From Segatella salivae DSM 15606 (GTDB taxonomy: Bacteria; Bacteroidota; Bacteroidia; Bacteroidales; Bacteroidaceae), in assembly GCF_000185845.1 (NCBI RefSeq), contig NZ_GL629647.1:1056115-1120114 (forward strand): a stretch of DNA of 64,000 nt. Direction: 5' to 3'. The notes under the pieces are model-generated. The model made no database searches and was not told the DNA's origin. It was given only the letters and a program-made list of their open reading frames with translations. Below, in pieces: positions 52,417-61,414 of the stretch. Both the position numbers and the translations under genes were made by a program. Position 1 is the stretch's first letter. Every line of letters begins with the position of its first letter.

Positions 52417-53258
52417 TCTTTCTTTAACTTATATTTCATCACAATATCCAATAAAGAGATAGCGCTTTCCTCCATTTGTGACGTGATGTGTTCAATCTTT
52501 GAAAGGATATAATTGTAGAATATCTGTAGAATCAGCGCCACAATAATACCAAATATGGTCGTCAGTAAGGCCACTTTCATACCCGAAGCCACGATAGTTG
52601 GGCTGATGTCTCCAGCCGTTTGAATCTGATCAAAGGCCATAACCATGCCGATAACTGTACCTAAGAATCCCAAAGAAGGAGCCATAGCAATGAACAAAGT
52701 AATCCAAGAGCAACCCTTTTCTAAGTTGGATGACTGCACCGAACCATAGGAAACAACAGATCGTTCGATGTTATCTATACTCTCGTTTATACGTTCTAAA
52801 CCTTGGAAACAGATAGAAGCGACAGGCCCACGAGTATTCCTACACAACGCTTTTGCACCCTCTATATCACCTTGCATGATGCTATTGTCAAGGTCATTCA
52901 TAAACTTTTTCGCATTGATTTCAGACAAACTGAGATATATAATACGTTCAATACAGAAAGCAAGTCCTATGACTAAGGCCAAAGCTACAAGCGACATAAA
53001 GCCTGCATCGCCTTCAATAAACTTGGTTTTCAAGGCTTGATGGAAGCCCTCGCTGGTCACTCCATCACCTAATAACGCACTACTATCTGCTGCAGCCTCA
53101 TCCAATTGCGCTGCAAGGGCATCGTCATTTGCCGATGAATCAACTGCCGTTGTATCTGCTTTTGCTTGTTTTACACTCTTGTTCTGTGCTGTTACAGGGC
53201 CACAAGACATGGCTGTTAGCAGCAAAAGCAGGACAATACGTGCCATAAAATGTTTCAT
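52410..53258 (-). CDS. exbB: ExbB/MotA/TolQ proton channel protein
   Basis: 282 residues. A signal peptide-like segment (IVLLLLLTAMSCGPVTA) precedes an Ala/Asp-rich periplasmic region (~25-75), then three helices: LVALALVIGLAFCIERIIYL, ITLFIAMAPSLGFLGTVIGM with the conserved GLLGTV-like turn, and VALLTTIFGIIVALILQIFYN. With ExbD it uses the proton gradient to energise TonB. The extra N-terminal domain is common in Bacteroidetes ExbB. A second ATG four codons in is possible. Confidence 0.9.
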   Translation of the reverse strand: MKHFMARIVLLLLLTAMSCGPVTAQNKSVKQAKADTTAVDSSANDDALAAQLDEAAADSSALLGDGVTSEGFHQALKTKFIEGDAGFMSLVALALVIGLAFCIERIIYLSLSEINAKKFMNDLDNSIMQGDIEGAKALCRNTRGPVASICFQGLERINESIDNIERSVVSYGSVQSSNLEKGCSWITLFIAMAPSLGFLGTVIGMVMAFDQIQTAGDISPTIVASGMKVALLTTIFGIIVALILQIFYNYILSKIEHITSQMEESAISLLDIVMKYKLKKEC

Positions 53259-53273
53259 CTTTATTTCTGTTTA

Positions 53274-54050
53274 TTATATTTTTGTGAATATACGCTTTAC
53301 ATTTTCTTCTGTCACACGCGCCACTTCATCAGCTGAAACCCCATAAACTTCAGCCAACTTCTCTAATACCAACCTCACAAAAGCACTTTCATTGCGCTCT
53401 CCACGATGTGGAACGGGTGTCATATATGGACTATCTGTCTCTAAGACTATACGCTCAAGAGGCACTGAAGCAGGTAAATCCTCACGCAGATGACTACTCT
53501 TAAACGTCAACACTCCACCGATTCCAAGTGCAAATTTGTCAAATTGTAGCAGCTGTTCTGCCTCTTTTTGATTGCCCGTAAAGCAATGAAAAACTCCTCC
53601 AACAAGTTGCTTTTCATAACGTTTCAAGATGTGTACCAACTCATTTTGAGCCTTCCGACAATGTATCATCAATGGAAGCTGCGCCTCAATTGCCCATTCT
53701 ACCTGTGCTTCAAAAGCCAAAAGCTGTTGTGATTCAAAGGTTCTGTCCCAATAAAAGTCAAGTCCTACCTCACCAATGGCTATGAAATCAGCATCATGAA
53801 AGTGTGATTTTATCTTGTCAAGCTGGTCCTTCCAATCTGCTTTTACCTCCTCGGGATGCAATCCTATCATAGGATAAGCATAGCCAGGAAACTGCCGACA
53901 CACGGCAACAACACTGTCAACAGACTTCAAGTCAATAGCAGGAATGAACACACGCCCTACTCCTTGTTCCTTCGCACGACGGATTACATCGGGCAAATCG
54001 TTCTTAAACTCGTCGCCATCTAAATGTGTATGTGTATCTGTAAATATCAT
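53274..54050 (-). CDS. tatD: TatD family deoxyribonuclease
   Basis: 258 residues from the ATG at 54050. Metal ligands are in FTDTHTHLDG, GLHPEEV, AIGEVGLDFYWD, MIHCRKAQNEL, GVFHCFTGN and LETDSPYMTP. TatD enzymes are 3'-5' exonucleases acting on DNA or RNA. Downstream, exbB follows after 15 bases; upstream the 233-residue gene ends 3 bases before this start. A longer frame from 54110 is not conserved in character. Confidence 0.93.
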   Translation of the reverse strand: MIFTDTHTHLDGDEFKNDLPDVIRRAKEQGVGRVFIPAIDLKSVDSVVAVCRQFPGYAYPMIGLHPEEVKADWKDQLDKIKSHFHDADFIAIGEVGLDFYWDRTFESQQLLAFEAQVEWAIEAQLPLMIHCRKAQNELVHILKRYEKQLVGGVFHCFTGNQKEAEQLLQFDKFALGIGGVLTFKSSHLREDLPASVPLERIVLETDSPYMTPVPHRGERNESAFVRLVLEKLAEVYGVSADEVARVTEENVKRIFTKI

Positions 54051-54052
54051 TT

Positions 54053-54754
54053 TTAATATAAATGTTCCTCGTTTCGTCGATAATAATAAATCACTCCACA
54101 CTTCCGACACTGCTCAAACCTTACCTCGGGAGGTTCATTTTGGAAGTGTGCCTCTATCTGATTCCACAGTTCAAGAATGATTTCGTCGACCTTAGGACGT
54201 AGTTCTTGCACCTTTTCTAAAGCCATCTGCGTTTGCTGTTTCAATCTAAGCTGCTGCTCGTATGCCTCATTAAAGATATCAAAATGCGTCGAAACCATAC
54301 CAATAGTTGGGTTATATATGGCTCTGCCTCCTTGCGAAAGGCGTTTCTTTTCGCCTTCTATAATCTTTGGTCCCCAATCAAGTAATCCCTCAACCGATTT
54401 GAGATTGGCAGGCAAAGCCGTTGCCGTCTCTTCCAAACCATATAGCTTCAGCTGAGTCTTTCGTATCTCTCCACGCTCTACTGCCATAAGCAATACCTGG
54501 ATAAAATGACCGACATACATCATCGCTTTGCGTTGAGGTTTCTCCACATAAGGTGCTCTTCGCGTCTGCACTTGCAATTGAAGAGCATATTGATCGACTG
54601 CAGTCTTGAGCTGATTGTAAGCAGGTTGGGCTACATTCATCGTCTTCCAGTCGATAAATCTACCATTAACAGTGTAGAGACTATCGTTATCAAGCAAGGT
54701 CTTTAATGCCTTAAGTCTGCTTGCATCCGTTTTAGGTAATCGTCTATAGGGCAT
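54053..54754 (-). CDS. unrecognised soluble protein with C-terminal CxxC
   Basis: 233 residues, mainly helical, no signal peptide or membrane segment. The C-terminus has CRKCGVIYYYRR, a CxxC that could bind zinc or be redox active. A basic N-terminus (PYRRLPKTDASRLKALKTLL) and two long helical stretches fill the rest. I recall homologues in other Bacteroidales at the same place but no function. It lies between the prenyl synthase (25 bases upstream) and tatD in one operon. Confidence 0.62.
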   Translation of the reverse strand: MPYRRLPKTDASRLKALKTLLDNDSLYTVNGRFIDWKTMNVAQPAYNQLKTAVDQYALQLQVQTRRAPYVEKPQRKAMMYVGHFIQVLLMAVERGEIRKTQLKLYGLEETATALPANLKSVEGLLDWGPKIIEGEKKRLSQGGRAIYNPTIGMVSTHFDIFNEAYEQQLRLKQQTQMALEKVQELRPKVDEIILELWNQIEAHFQNEPPEVRFEQCRKCGVIYYYRRNEEHLY

Positions 54755-54779
54755 GATTTACGTCTTGAAATAGGCTCAA

Positions 54780-55751
54780 TTAATACGTTCTGTGCATCAT
54801 ATTTTGAACATAATGCCGCAATTCTGTCTTGCGTTTATCGTCAACTTGCACGGCATCAAGATACTTTTTACTTTCTTCAAAGAAATGGGTTATCTGCTCA
54901 TTTGCCAGCTTATCAACACCCACCTTATTATATATAGCCGTTACTGCGGCCACTTTCTCATCGTTGTTAAACGTTTCTGCCTCCATCCAATGCTGCAGTT
55001 CTCGGCGCTGTTCGCTATTAGCCAAGTTGTAAGCATTAATGAGCATGTAGGTCTTTTTATTGCAAATGATGTCTCCTCCAATCTTCTTTCCAAAGACTTT
55101 TGGGTCGCCATAGACATCAAGATAATCGTCTTGAAGTTGAAAAGCAAGTCCAATTTGCTCACCAAACTTATACAAATAGTCCTGATCTTGCTTTGAAGCA
55201 CCCGCCAAAATAGCCCCAATCTTGAGGGCACAAGCCAGTAACACGCTCGTTTTTAGACGTATCATCTCGATATATTCAGCTTCAGTGACATCGTTACGAG
55301 TTTCAAAATCCATGTCGTATTGCTGCCCTTCACCAATCTCTAAGGCTGTTTCGGTGAAGGTATGAAGTACATCTGACAAATAGATTTGACTGCATTGAGC
55401 AATACGTTCATAGGCAAGAACCAGCATAGAATCACCGCTAAGAATCGCTGTATTGGCATTCCATTTACGATGAACTGTTTCATGTCCACGCCTCATCTCA
55501 GCGTTATCCATGAGGTCATCGTGTAATAAGGTGTAGTTATGATAGGTTTCTAATCCGCACGCCGGCATGAGAATAGACTCTACATCGTCTTTAAACAGCC
55601 CATAAGCCAATAGCATCAACACGGGCCTTATACGCTTTCCACCCATTGAAAGCACATATTTCACGGGGTCATACAGGCCACTTGGCTTGCGGTCATACCT
55701 TAGCTTGCTTAGAAAGTCGTTGACTTTCACTAATAATTCATCAGCATTCAT
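54780..55751 (-). CDS. polyprenyl diphosphate synthase
   Basis: 323 residues, all-alpha trans-prenyltransferase. First aspartate-rich motif LLHDDLMDNAEMRRG (DDxxD), second QLQDDYLDVYGD, plus GGKRIRPVL for IPP binding and KTSVLLACALKIGA. It condenses IPP with allylic diphosphates; chain length (farnesyl, geranylgeranyl or longer) cannot be told from sequence with certainty. It starts one base after the tonB stop. Confidence 0.9.
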   Translation of the reverse strand: MNADELLVKVNDFLSKLRYDRKPSGLYDPVKYVLSMGGKRIRPVLMLLAYGLFKDDVESILMPACGLETYHNYTLLHDDLMDNAEMRRGHETVHRKWNANTAILSGDSMLVLAYERIAQCSQIYLSDVLHTFTETALEIGEGQQYDMDFETRNDVTEAEYIEMIRLKTSVLLACALKIGAILAGASKQDQDYLYKFGEQIGLAFQLQDDYLDVYGDPKVFGKKIGGDIICNKKTYMLINAYNLANSEQRRELQHWMEAETFNNDEKVAAVTAIYNKVGVDKLANEQITHFFEESKKYLDAVQVDDKRKTELRHYVQNMMHRTY

Positions 55752-55752
55752 G

Positions 55753-56553
55753 TTATAACTTAAAGTTTATCGGAATCGCAAACAGCGTCCGACAAGGTTT
55801 ATTTTTGTCTATACCGGGCTTCCATTTTGGCATCATTCGCACAACACGTAAAGCCTCTTGATCAAGCAAAGGATCTACACTTCGCTCCACCTTTTCATTC
55901 GTTATAGACCCATCTTTGTTGATAATAAACGACACAACGACCTTGCCTTCAAGGCGCTGTTTCTGTGCCAACACGGGATAATGTAAGTTCTTTGTGAGCC
56001 ACTTCATAAACTCAACCATGCCTCCCGGGAATTCAGGCAGCTTCTCAACAATACGGAAATGCAATGGGTTATCATTCTCGTCAACAGCTACCTGGGATTG
56101 AGCTGTGGTGGTGTTTGACTCATCTTGCGTGTTTGTACGCACGTTTTCACCGCCCACTCCCTGTGTCATATCGCCATTGTTCGGACTGATTTTATCGCCT
56201 AACTTAGGGTTTCCGTCAACAGCTTTGAGTTTTTCGGTAACCGCATGTGAGGCAGAACCCGATGCAACCGAAATCATATCGCGCGTATCCATGGCAGGCA
56301 TGAGCTCGATATCTTGGCTCATATCATCGGTTGTTTCATTGTTGTGCTCGTCTGATGTGGGTGCAGAGGTATACTCAAAACTCACATAAAGCAAAGCCAA
56401 CACAAACACTAACCCCAACAGAAAGTTTGTTATCCGCTGGTGTTCCAAGTCTGCTTGATATGATTTCTTTTTCTCCACGCTGTGCAAAATCCATTTTCTT
56501 TCGCCACGGCTGATGGCTGATTCACTCACCACCACTAACACATTGTTATTCAA
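55753..56553 (-). CDS. tonB: TonB-family energy transducer
   Basis: 266 residues. One membrane helix (FLLGLVFVLALLYVSFEYTS, ~44-63) follows a basic stretch KKKSYQADLEHQR, then a long Asp/Asn/Thr-rich periplasmic linker (~65-165) and the TonB C-terminal domain (LPEFPGGMVEFMKWL, LEGKVVVSFIINKDGSI, MPKWKPGIDKNKPC). It transmits ExbBD energy to outer-membrane receptors. Family members usually begin just before KKKSYQADLE, so a GTG at 56478 may be the real start rather than the ATG at 56553. Confidence 0.88.
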   Translation of the reverse strand: MNNNVLVVVSESAISRGERKWILHSVEKKKSYQADLEHQRITNFLLGLVFVLALLYVSFEYTSAPTSDEHNNETTDDMSQDIELMPAMDTRDMISVASGSASHAVTEKLKAVDGNPKLGDKISPNNGDMTQGVGGENVRTNTQDESNTTTAQSQVAVDENDNPLHFRIVEKLPEFPGGMVEFMKWLTKNLHYPVLAQKQRLEGKVVVSFIINKDGSITNEKVERSVDPLLDQEALRVVRMMPKWKPGIDKNKPCRTLFAIPINFKL

Positions 56554-56582
56554 TGTGTTTCAGATAGCCGTGCAATCTACGC

Positions 56583-56645
56583 CATTTCGTCTCACAAAAT
56601 GCCTCATTTCATCGTTTAATTAAGGCCATTTCATCCACTAAAATG
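56583..56645. repeat. intergenic palindromic repeat cluster F
   Basis: Three units in tandem: CATTT-CGTCTCACA-AAATG (56583-56601), CATTT-CATCGTTTA-ATTAA (56605-56623) and CATTT-CATCCACTA-AAATG (56627-56645). They start 22 bases apart. This is the clearest tandem copy of the family and the only one seen here between divergent genes that are both close (tonB and porQ). Confidence 0.65.
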
Positions 56646-56749
56646 ACGCAATTCGAAAGCCTCTTTAAGGCAGTTCAAATGCTCACCCCATTGATAGGGT
56701 GCTCACATTACCTGCAAAGGGCTTCACATTGTAAGGCAAAATTAATGCT

Positions 56750-56775
56750 TATATTTGAAAAAAAACGTATCTTTG
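56750..56775 (+). promoter_or_regulatory. two -7 boxes before porQ
   Basis: TATATTTG (56750-56757) and TATCTTTG (56768-56775) both match the -7 consensus; the second would give a leader of about 15 nt before the ATG at 56797. No clear -33 box for either. Confidence 0.45.
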
Positions 56776-56796
56776 TCGAATAATTAGGAAAATTAA

Positions 56797-57744
56797 ATGA
56801 AAATAACTGCATTCGCACTTCTATTAATTCTAAGCGTGACTCCATCCAAAGCGCAGGATAGTCAGACGGGATTTAACTTCCTAAGACTACCAGTTAGTGC
56901 TCACGCGGCAGCCATTGGAGGAGACAATATCACGATGATTGAGGATGACGAAGCACTCATTTTCAACAACCCTTCGTTGCTTTCGAGCGTCTCAGATAAG
57001 TCAATCAACCTCAACTTTATGCACTATATGCGTGGTGCAAACATGGCAAGTGCGGCCTTCAATCGTAACATTGGAGAGCATGCTTCATGGGCTTTGTCGG
57101 CACAATATCTTGATTATGGCAAGATGAAAGAGGTCGATGCAGACAACGTTCAAACGGGAGAATTCAACGCAAAAGATATCTCTTTGGCAGGTTATTTCTC
57201 GTATATGCTCGCCGAAAAGCTTGCTGGTGGCATCGCAATGAAGGTCATAACATCCTATATTGGAGACTATAACTCCATCGCAATGGGTGTCGATTTAGGA
57301 CTTAACTACTATGACAGTGACCATGAATGGAGCGTCTCTTTAGTCGCTAAAAACCTTGGAGGACAACTCAAATCTTACGTTGATCGATACGACAAAATGC
57401 CTTTAGATGTTCAGTTAGGAGTTTCAAAACAGCTCACGAGTACACCGATAAGGCTTTCTGCAACGATAGTAGACATGAATCATTGGAACTACAAACTAAT
57501 CGATCATCTCATAGTAGGCGCCGACGCATATCTATCAGAAAGCTTCTGGATTGGACTCGGATATAACTTCCGAAGAGCACATGAGATGCGCATCTTCGAC
57601 ACATCTGGTGAGGCAAAAAGCCATGGGGCAGGCTTCAGTATGGGTGCAGGCTTGAACTTAGAGCGGTTCAAACTCAACCTCGCTTATGGCAAATATCACG
57701 TTAGTAACAATTCAATCATCATCAATATTGCATATACTTTATGA
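56797..57744 (+). CDS. porQ: type IX secretion system protein PorQ
   Basis: 315 residues. A signal peptide ([17 protein letters not shown]) is followed by a PorV/FadL-type beta barrel: [20 protein letters not shown] is the family opening, with [15 protein letters not shown], and amphipathic strands to the terminal [12 protein letters not shown]. PorQ is an outer-membrane component of the type IX system tied to surface attachment of cargo. cmk follows with a 4-base overlap, an arrangement I recall from other Bacteroidetes. PorV is the alternative but is larger. Confidence 0.8.
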   Translation: MKITAFALLLILSVTPSKAQDSQTGFNFLRLPVSAHAAAIGGDNITMIEDDEALIFNNPSLLSSVSDKSINLNFMHYMRGANMASAAFNRNIGEHASWALSAQYLDYGKMKEVDADNVQTGEFNAKDISLAGYFSYMLAEKLAGGIAMKVITSYIGDYNSIAMGVDLGLNYYDSDHEWSVSLVAKNLGGQLKSYVDRYDKMPLDVQLGVSKQLTSTPIRLSATIVDMNHWNYKLIDHLIVGADAYLSESFWIGLGYNFRRAHEMRIFDTSGEAKSHGAGFSMGAGLNLERFKLNLAYGKYHVSNNSIIINIAYTL

Positions 57745-58433
57745 AGAAAATCACTATCGCCATTGATGGTTTCTCGTCATGTGGCAAGAGCACTATGGCC
57801 AAAGATCTGGCTAAACAGTTAGGATATATCTATGTAGATACAGGCGCAATGTATCGTGCAGTGACGCTATTCGCCATGCAACATGGGCTCTTCAATGCCG
57901 ACGGCAGTGTCAAAACACAGGACCTTCAGCAACAAATGAGCCATATAAACATAACGTTTAAGTTCAACAAACTCACGGGAAGACCAGACACTTATCTTAA
58001 TAATGAGCTCGTAGAAAGCAACATTCGAACGCTTGAAGTGAGTAATCACGTGAGCCAGATTGCTGCAATCCCCTTCGTGAGAGAAGCCATGGTAGCGCAA
58101 CAACAGCGTTTAGGTAAGGACAAAGCTGTGGTGATGGACGGACGAGATATAGGCACTGTGGTGTTCCCTGAGGCTGAGTTGAAGGTGTTTGTTACGGCAT
58201 CTGCTGAGGTAAGAGCACAGCGCCGATATGATGAACTCAAAGAAAAGGGCATGCCTGCCGACTTTAACGACATTCTGAAAAACGTCGAAGAACGCGATTA
58301 TCTCGATAGTCATCGCGAGGTAAGTCCATTGCGTAAGGCGCCCGATGCCATCGAATTAGACAATAGTCACATGACCATTGCCGAACAAAGTGACTGGCTC
58401 ATGAAGCTGGTTAAAGAGAGAATCGGTGAATAG
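57741..58433 (+). CDS. cmk: cytidylate kinase
   Basis: 230 residues. P-loop [19 protein letters not shown] (~8-26), [14 protein letters not shown], the substrate region [18 protein letters not shown], and the lid segment [21 protein letters not shown]. It phosphorylates CMP and dCMP. It overlaps porQ by 4 bases and ends before a strong terminator at 58509. Confidence 0.95.
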   Translation: MKKITIAIDGFSSCGKSTMAKDLAKQLGYIYVDTGAMYRAVTLFAMQHGLFNADGSVKTQDLQQQMSHINITFKFNKLTGRPDTYLNNELVESNIRTLEVSNHVSQIAAIPFVREAMVAQQQRLGKDKAVVMDGRDIGTVVFPEAELKVFVTASAEVRAQRRYDELKEKGMPADFNDILKNVEERDYLDSHREVSPLRKAPDAIELDNSHMTIAEQSDWLMKLVKERIGE

Positions 58434-58508
58434 AAGCATGAAACAAATCATGAAAACGTTGCTAACAATCTATTCATTACTATCAAAACATAAAACAATA
58501 TAAAATGA

Positions 58509-58549
58509 AATAGGATTTCTACCATTATAGATTGAGTAGAAATCCTATT
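58509..58549 (+). terminator. intrinsic terminator of porQ-cmk
   Basis: A perfect 14-bp stem (58509-58522 with 58536-58549, arm AATAGGATTTCTAC) with a 13-base loop, followed by ATTTTTATCC. It also lies downstream of the leftward GH97 stop and may work both ways. Confidence 0.82.
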
Positions 58550-58618
58550 ATTTTTATCCTATAAGTAAATAGAAAATAGGTCACAAAACCTATCGTGAAG
58601 CGCAACGCTTCCACGCAC

Positions 58619-60592
58619 TTACTCGTTCACAATGACGCCACCACGGGGCTGAACCATTACCTTCAACAAGCCATTTTTACCTATTTTCTGTCGCTTCATG
58701 CCTGGAGTGAGCCACAAAGAACCTGCTTTTTTCGGGCCATCTGCATACACTTTAACCTCCTTTCCGGCAAACATTGGGAGATGAAGTGTCATGGAAATAG
58801 GTTGCTCTTCGGCACTAATGGCAGCAGCATACCACTTTCCTTCCGTTGTCTGTCGAGCCACAGCAAAGTGTTTTCCGGGGTAACCTGCAAGGAAACGAAG
58901 GTCTTTCCACGTTGTTGGTACTTGCTTTAACCATTCCTTTTCGAAGTCAGGCAGCCCCTCAAGTGCATTGGGTGTCAACGCAACGCAATTCACACTACAT
59001 TGATTTGTGATTGCCGTTGCCATCTCAAAGATGTCACCTGTGAACCTCTGATGACGGCTTTTGTTGTCCTTACTCATGTGATGATTCATCAAGATTCCAC
59101 CCCAATCAAAGGCTGCAACGGCATTCCTTGTGAAGGGATATAAGGCTAATTGGAACGCCTCTTGACGTGCAAAGTACTCCGTAAAGTACACATTTTCGCT
59201 CGCCAAGGCAGCCTCATTAGCGATAAAATTGGGATACATTCGCTCCCAACCCCTTGGTAAAGTGCAGCCATGGAAGATGACTTGAAGTCCATATTCGTTA
59301 GCATCGCTGAGGATATCTTGGAAGAGTTGCAGTGTTTCTTGCTTGTCACCACCGAAGAAGTCGACTTTAATGGCCTTCACACCTATCTGCTTCATCCACG
59401 CCATGTCACGCTTTCGAGCTATCGAATTGCTCATAATGTTACGGGGACCTTGCGGTGCATCGTTCTCCGTTCCATTGCTGTTATACCACAACATCAAACT
59501 AACTCCTTTGCTCTTTGCATAGTTTGCTAACGCCTCTATACCCTTTCGACCAATTTGTTTGTCCCAAAGTGCATCGACAAGTATGTACTCATAGCCCATT
59601 GTTGAAGCCACATCAATGAACTTTTTCTGGTCTTCATAGTTACAACTTTCATCCATCCAAAGGATCCAACTCCATGTATAGCGCCCGGGTTTATAGTCAT
59701 TTTGTGTAGTATAAAGAGGTTCAACAACGTCATAAGGAATGGTTGTTTCCACGATGGGTTGCAGCGAATTACCAACTGTTATCGTGCGCCATGGCGTGCT
59801 ACTTGGTAAGGGAATAGAGGCAAACTCGCTACCAAACCCGTTGTTTTCTCCTGCTTGTGGGTAGGCAATATGATATCCTTTCGTGGGCTCATATTCGGAT
59901 AATCGGCAGCCCGGATAACTCGCAGTACCAGTTTCTGAGATAAGAATCCACGTGTTGTTTCCTTTATTTGGAATTCGAAACAGACAGGGAAAAGTATATC
60001 CTACGCCATATTTCGACTTGTCAGTAAGGCGTGCATCGGGGACAAACTCCTCCTCATAACTCGGTTTAGTGCGTTGCCATCCCGACATAGGTTGTATTTG
60101 TGGCGTCATAAAAGTACGCGTTTCGTCGGGGAAATTGAAACTACTCGTCTCTCCATATACAACTGCACATCTTGGGTTTTCATCCTTTACAGGCAATAAG
60201 GTATAGCGATACGCCACATCATTATTAGCAATATAAAATGTAATCTGCAACGGATAACCTTTATCATTGACTAATTTCAGTGTCAACATTGTGGCCTTTT
60301 GGTCTACATGTGCACGCTTTGTGCGCGTCATATCATAAACAGTTTGTACCGCCTTTTCAGTGGCTTCAACAATCTTCATGCCTTGTGTGAAGTCACCATA
60401 ATCGGCTTTCAGTCCCAACTTTGAAGGCTTTATCACCTCCAATCCGTCATAGTTCAGTGTATAAGTTGGCTGTCCACCATCGTCTCTCACCGTGAGATGG
60501 AGCCGTTTATCAGGCGAAAAGGCCGTGTGTTCTGATGCAAAAACAAAGGTAGTGAGGCTCAAAGCCCATAGCGACAAAAGGAGTTTCTTCAT
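58619..60592 (-). CDS. glycoside hydrolase family 97 (alpha-glycosidase)
   Basis: 657 residues with a signal peptide (MKKLLLSLWALSLTTFVFA). An N-terminal beta-supersandwich (~25-290) precedes a TIM barrel (~300-560) and a short C-terminal beta domain (~570-657). VKAIKVDFFGGD places Asp411 at the nucleophile site of retaining GH97 enzymes (D415 in the Bacteroides alpha-galactosidase); inverting SusB-type members lack this Asp. A retaining alpha-galactosidase-like activity is thus more likely than SusB-type alpha-glucosidase, though specificity is not settled. It is a single gene with its own promoter and no susCD neighbours. Confidence 0.87.
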   Translation of the reverse strand: MKKLLLSLWALSLTTFVFASEHTAFSPDKRLHLTVRDDGGQPTYTLNYDGLEVIKPSKLGLKADYGDFTQGMKIVEATEKAVQTVYDMTRTKRAHVDQKATMLTLKLVNDKGYPLQITFYIANNDVAYRYTLLPVKDENPRCAVVYGETSSFNFPDETRTFMTPQIQPMSGWQRTKPSYEEEFVPDARLTDKSKYGVGYTFPCLFRIPNKGNNTWILISETGTASYPGCRLSEYEPTKGYHIAYPQAGENNGFGSEFASIPLPSSTPWRTITVGNSLQPIVETTIPYDVVEPLYTTQNDYKPGRYTWSWILWMDESCNYEDQKKFIDVASTMGYEYILVDALWDKQIGRKGIEALANYAKSKGVSLMLWYNSNGTENDAPQGPRNIMSNSIARKRDMAWMKQIGVKAIKVDFFGGDKQETLQLFQDILSDANEYGLQVIFHGCTLPRGWERMYPNFIANEAALASENVYFTEYFARQEAFQLALYPFTRNAVAAFDWGGILMNHHMSKDNKSRHQRFTGDIFEMATAITNQCSVNCVALTPNALEGLPDFEKEWLKQVPTTWKDLRFLAGYPGKHFAVARQTTEGKWYAAAISAEEQPISMTLHLPMFAGKEVKVYADGPKKAGSLWLTPGMKRQKIGKNGLLKVMVQPRGGVIVNE

Positions 60593-60621
60593 GTAATAGT
60601 AATAAAATTGTTTCGGTGATA

Positions 60622-60652
60622 CAAAGATAAGACTAAATTTAAGAATGGCAAA
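60622..60652 (-). promoter_or_regulatory. GH97 promoter
   Basis: On the minus strand TTTG (60652-60649), a 19-base spacer and TATCTTTG (60629-60622), an exact consensus. The predicted start leaves a leader of about 25 nt. Confidence 0.75.
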
Positions 60653-60878
60653 TGGTTTGCAAAGAAAAATCTTTCACAGCAAGACAAAAAGCAAAAAGAG
60701 ACCTTAAACATATCGCTCCATCAAAGGAAATAATAGAAAGAGATAGCTGATTTATGTAAAAACATACTACCATTTTTAACACTTTGCAATGACATCAAAT
60801 AGAGATAGAATTACAAGAAAACAGGAATCTTTCCGCCCTTTTAATGACAAAGCAAGACGATTTGAATCACCTTACATC

Positions 60879-60984
60879 CTAAAACGACCCACTTTGCCTC
60901 ACTATTTGCTTCAAATCACACGCTAAAATGCACTAAATAGAGATACAAATTAGTACATTTTGCGTCATTTTCTATCGTTATTTC
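60879..60984. repeat. intergenic palindromic repeat cluster G
   Basis: CAAAT-CACACGCTA-AAATG at 60912-60930 and CATTT-TCTATCGTT-ATTTC at 60966-60984 are family units with one degenerate arm each. CTAAAACGACCCACTTTGC (60879-60897) is closely similar to the copy at 28541-28559. Confidence 0.5.
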
Positions 60985-61203
60985 AGGACACTTTTCAACA
61001 CATTTCATCTAACTATCTGATAATCATTGCACTGCAAAACGCATAAAATAGCAATCATTTCCAACAGAAATATACTTCAAAACAGGCAGCCTTAATTTTA
61101 TGAAACCTATTGTAAAGATAAATCAAAACCTTTAACACATCTCGCGTTCCTATATAAAACGTGTTCTCAAAGCTGTTGAACCAAGAGCATAATGATTTGA
61201 TTG

Positions 61204-61275
61204 CTAACAGCCAAAGCACCTTAATGGGCTAAAAAAGAAAAAGCCCCGACGACACGTCGAGGTTTGTTTCTTCAT
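61204..61275 (-). CDS. leader-peptide-like micro-ORF overlapping a terminator
   Basis: 23 codons from the ATG at 61275 to a TAG at 61204-61206. The peptide begins MKKQTSTCRRG and continues with four Phe encoded by the T-run of the terminator hairpin. An ORF whose codons run through a terminator is the layout of a transcription attenuator. There is no amino-acid gene downstream: the next gene on this strand is GH97, 610 bases away. It may be an orphaned leader or just chance. Confidence 0.35.
   Translation of the reverse strand: MKKQTSTCRRGFFFFSPLRCFGC
61230..61262 (-). terminator. terminator of the orphan leader unit
   Basis: On the minus strand CCTCGACG (61262-61255) pairs with CGTCGGGG (61251-61244) around TGT, one pair being G-U, followed by CTTTTTCTTTTTT (61243-61231). 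The U-run and G/C-rich stem make it a strong intrinsic terminator. Confidence 0.72.
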
Positions 61276-61352
61276 AACATGTTGGTTTGATTTGTTTCTA
61301 AATAGTTTTTTGTTTTTTGAAAATCAGTGTGATATCCATTATCATCTAAGCG

Positions 61353-61384
61353 CAAAATTAAGTAAAACTTTCATTGAATCGCAA
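61353..61384 (-). promoter_or_regulatory. promoter of the orphan leader unit
   Basis: On the minus strand TTG (61384-61382), a 21-base spacer and TAATTTTG (61360-61353). Start predicted near 61347, giving a transcript of about 115 nt up to the terminator. Confidence 0.6.
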
Positions 61385-61414
61385 TTAAAACAAGCAAAAA
61401 AGGCAAATACTTAC

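Noticed and set aside
56583..56645. CRISPR-like array from the three tandem palindromes
   Set aside because: Repeats are short, degenerate and start 22 bases apart with no unique spacers, and there is no cas gene in the window.
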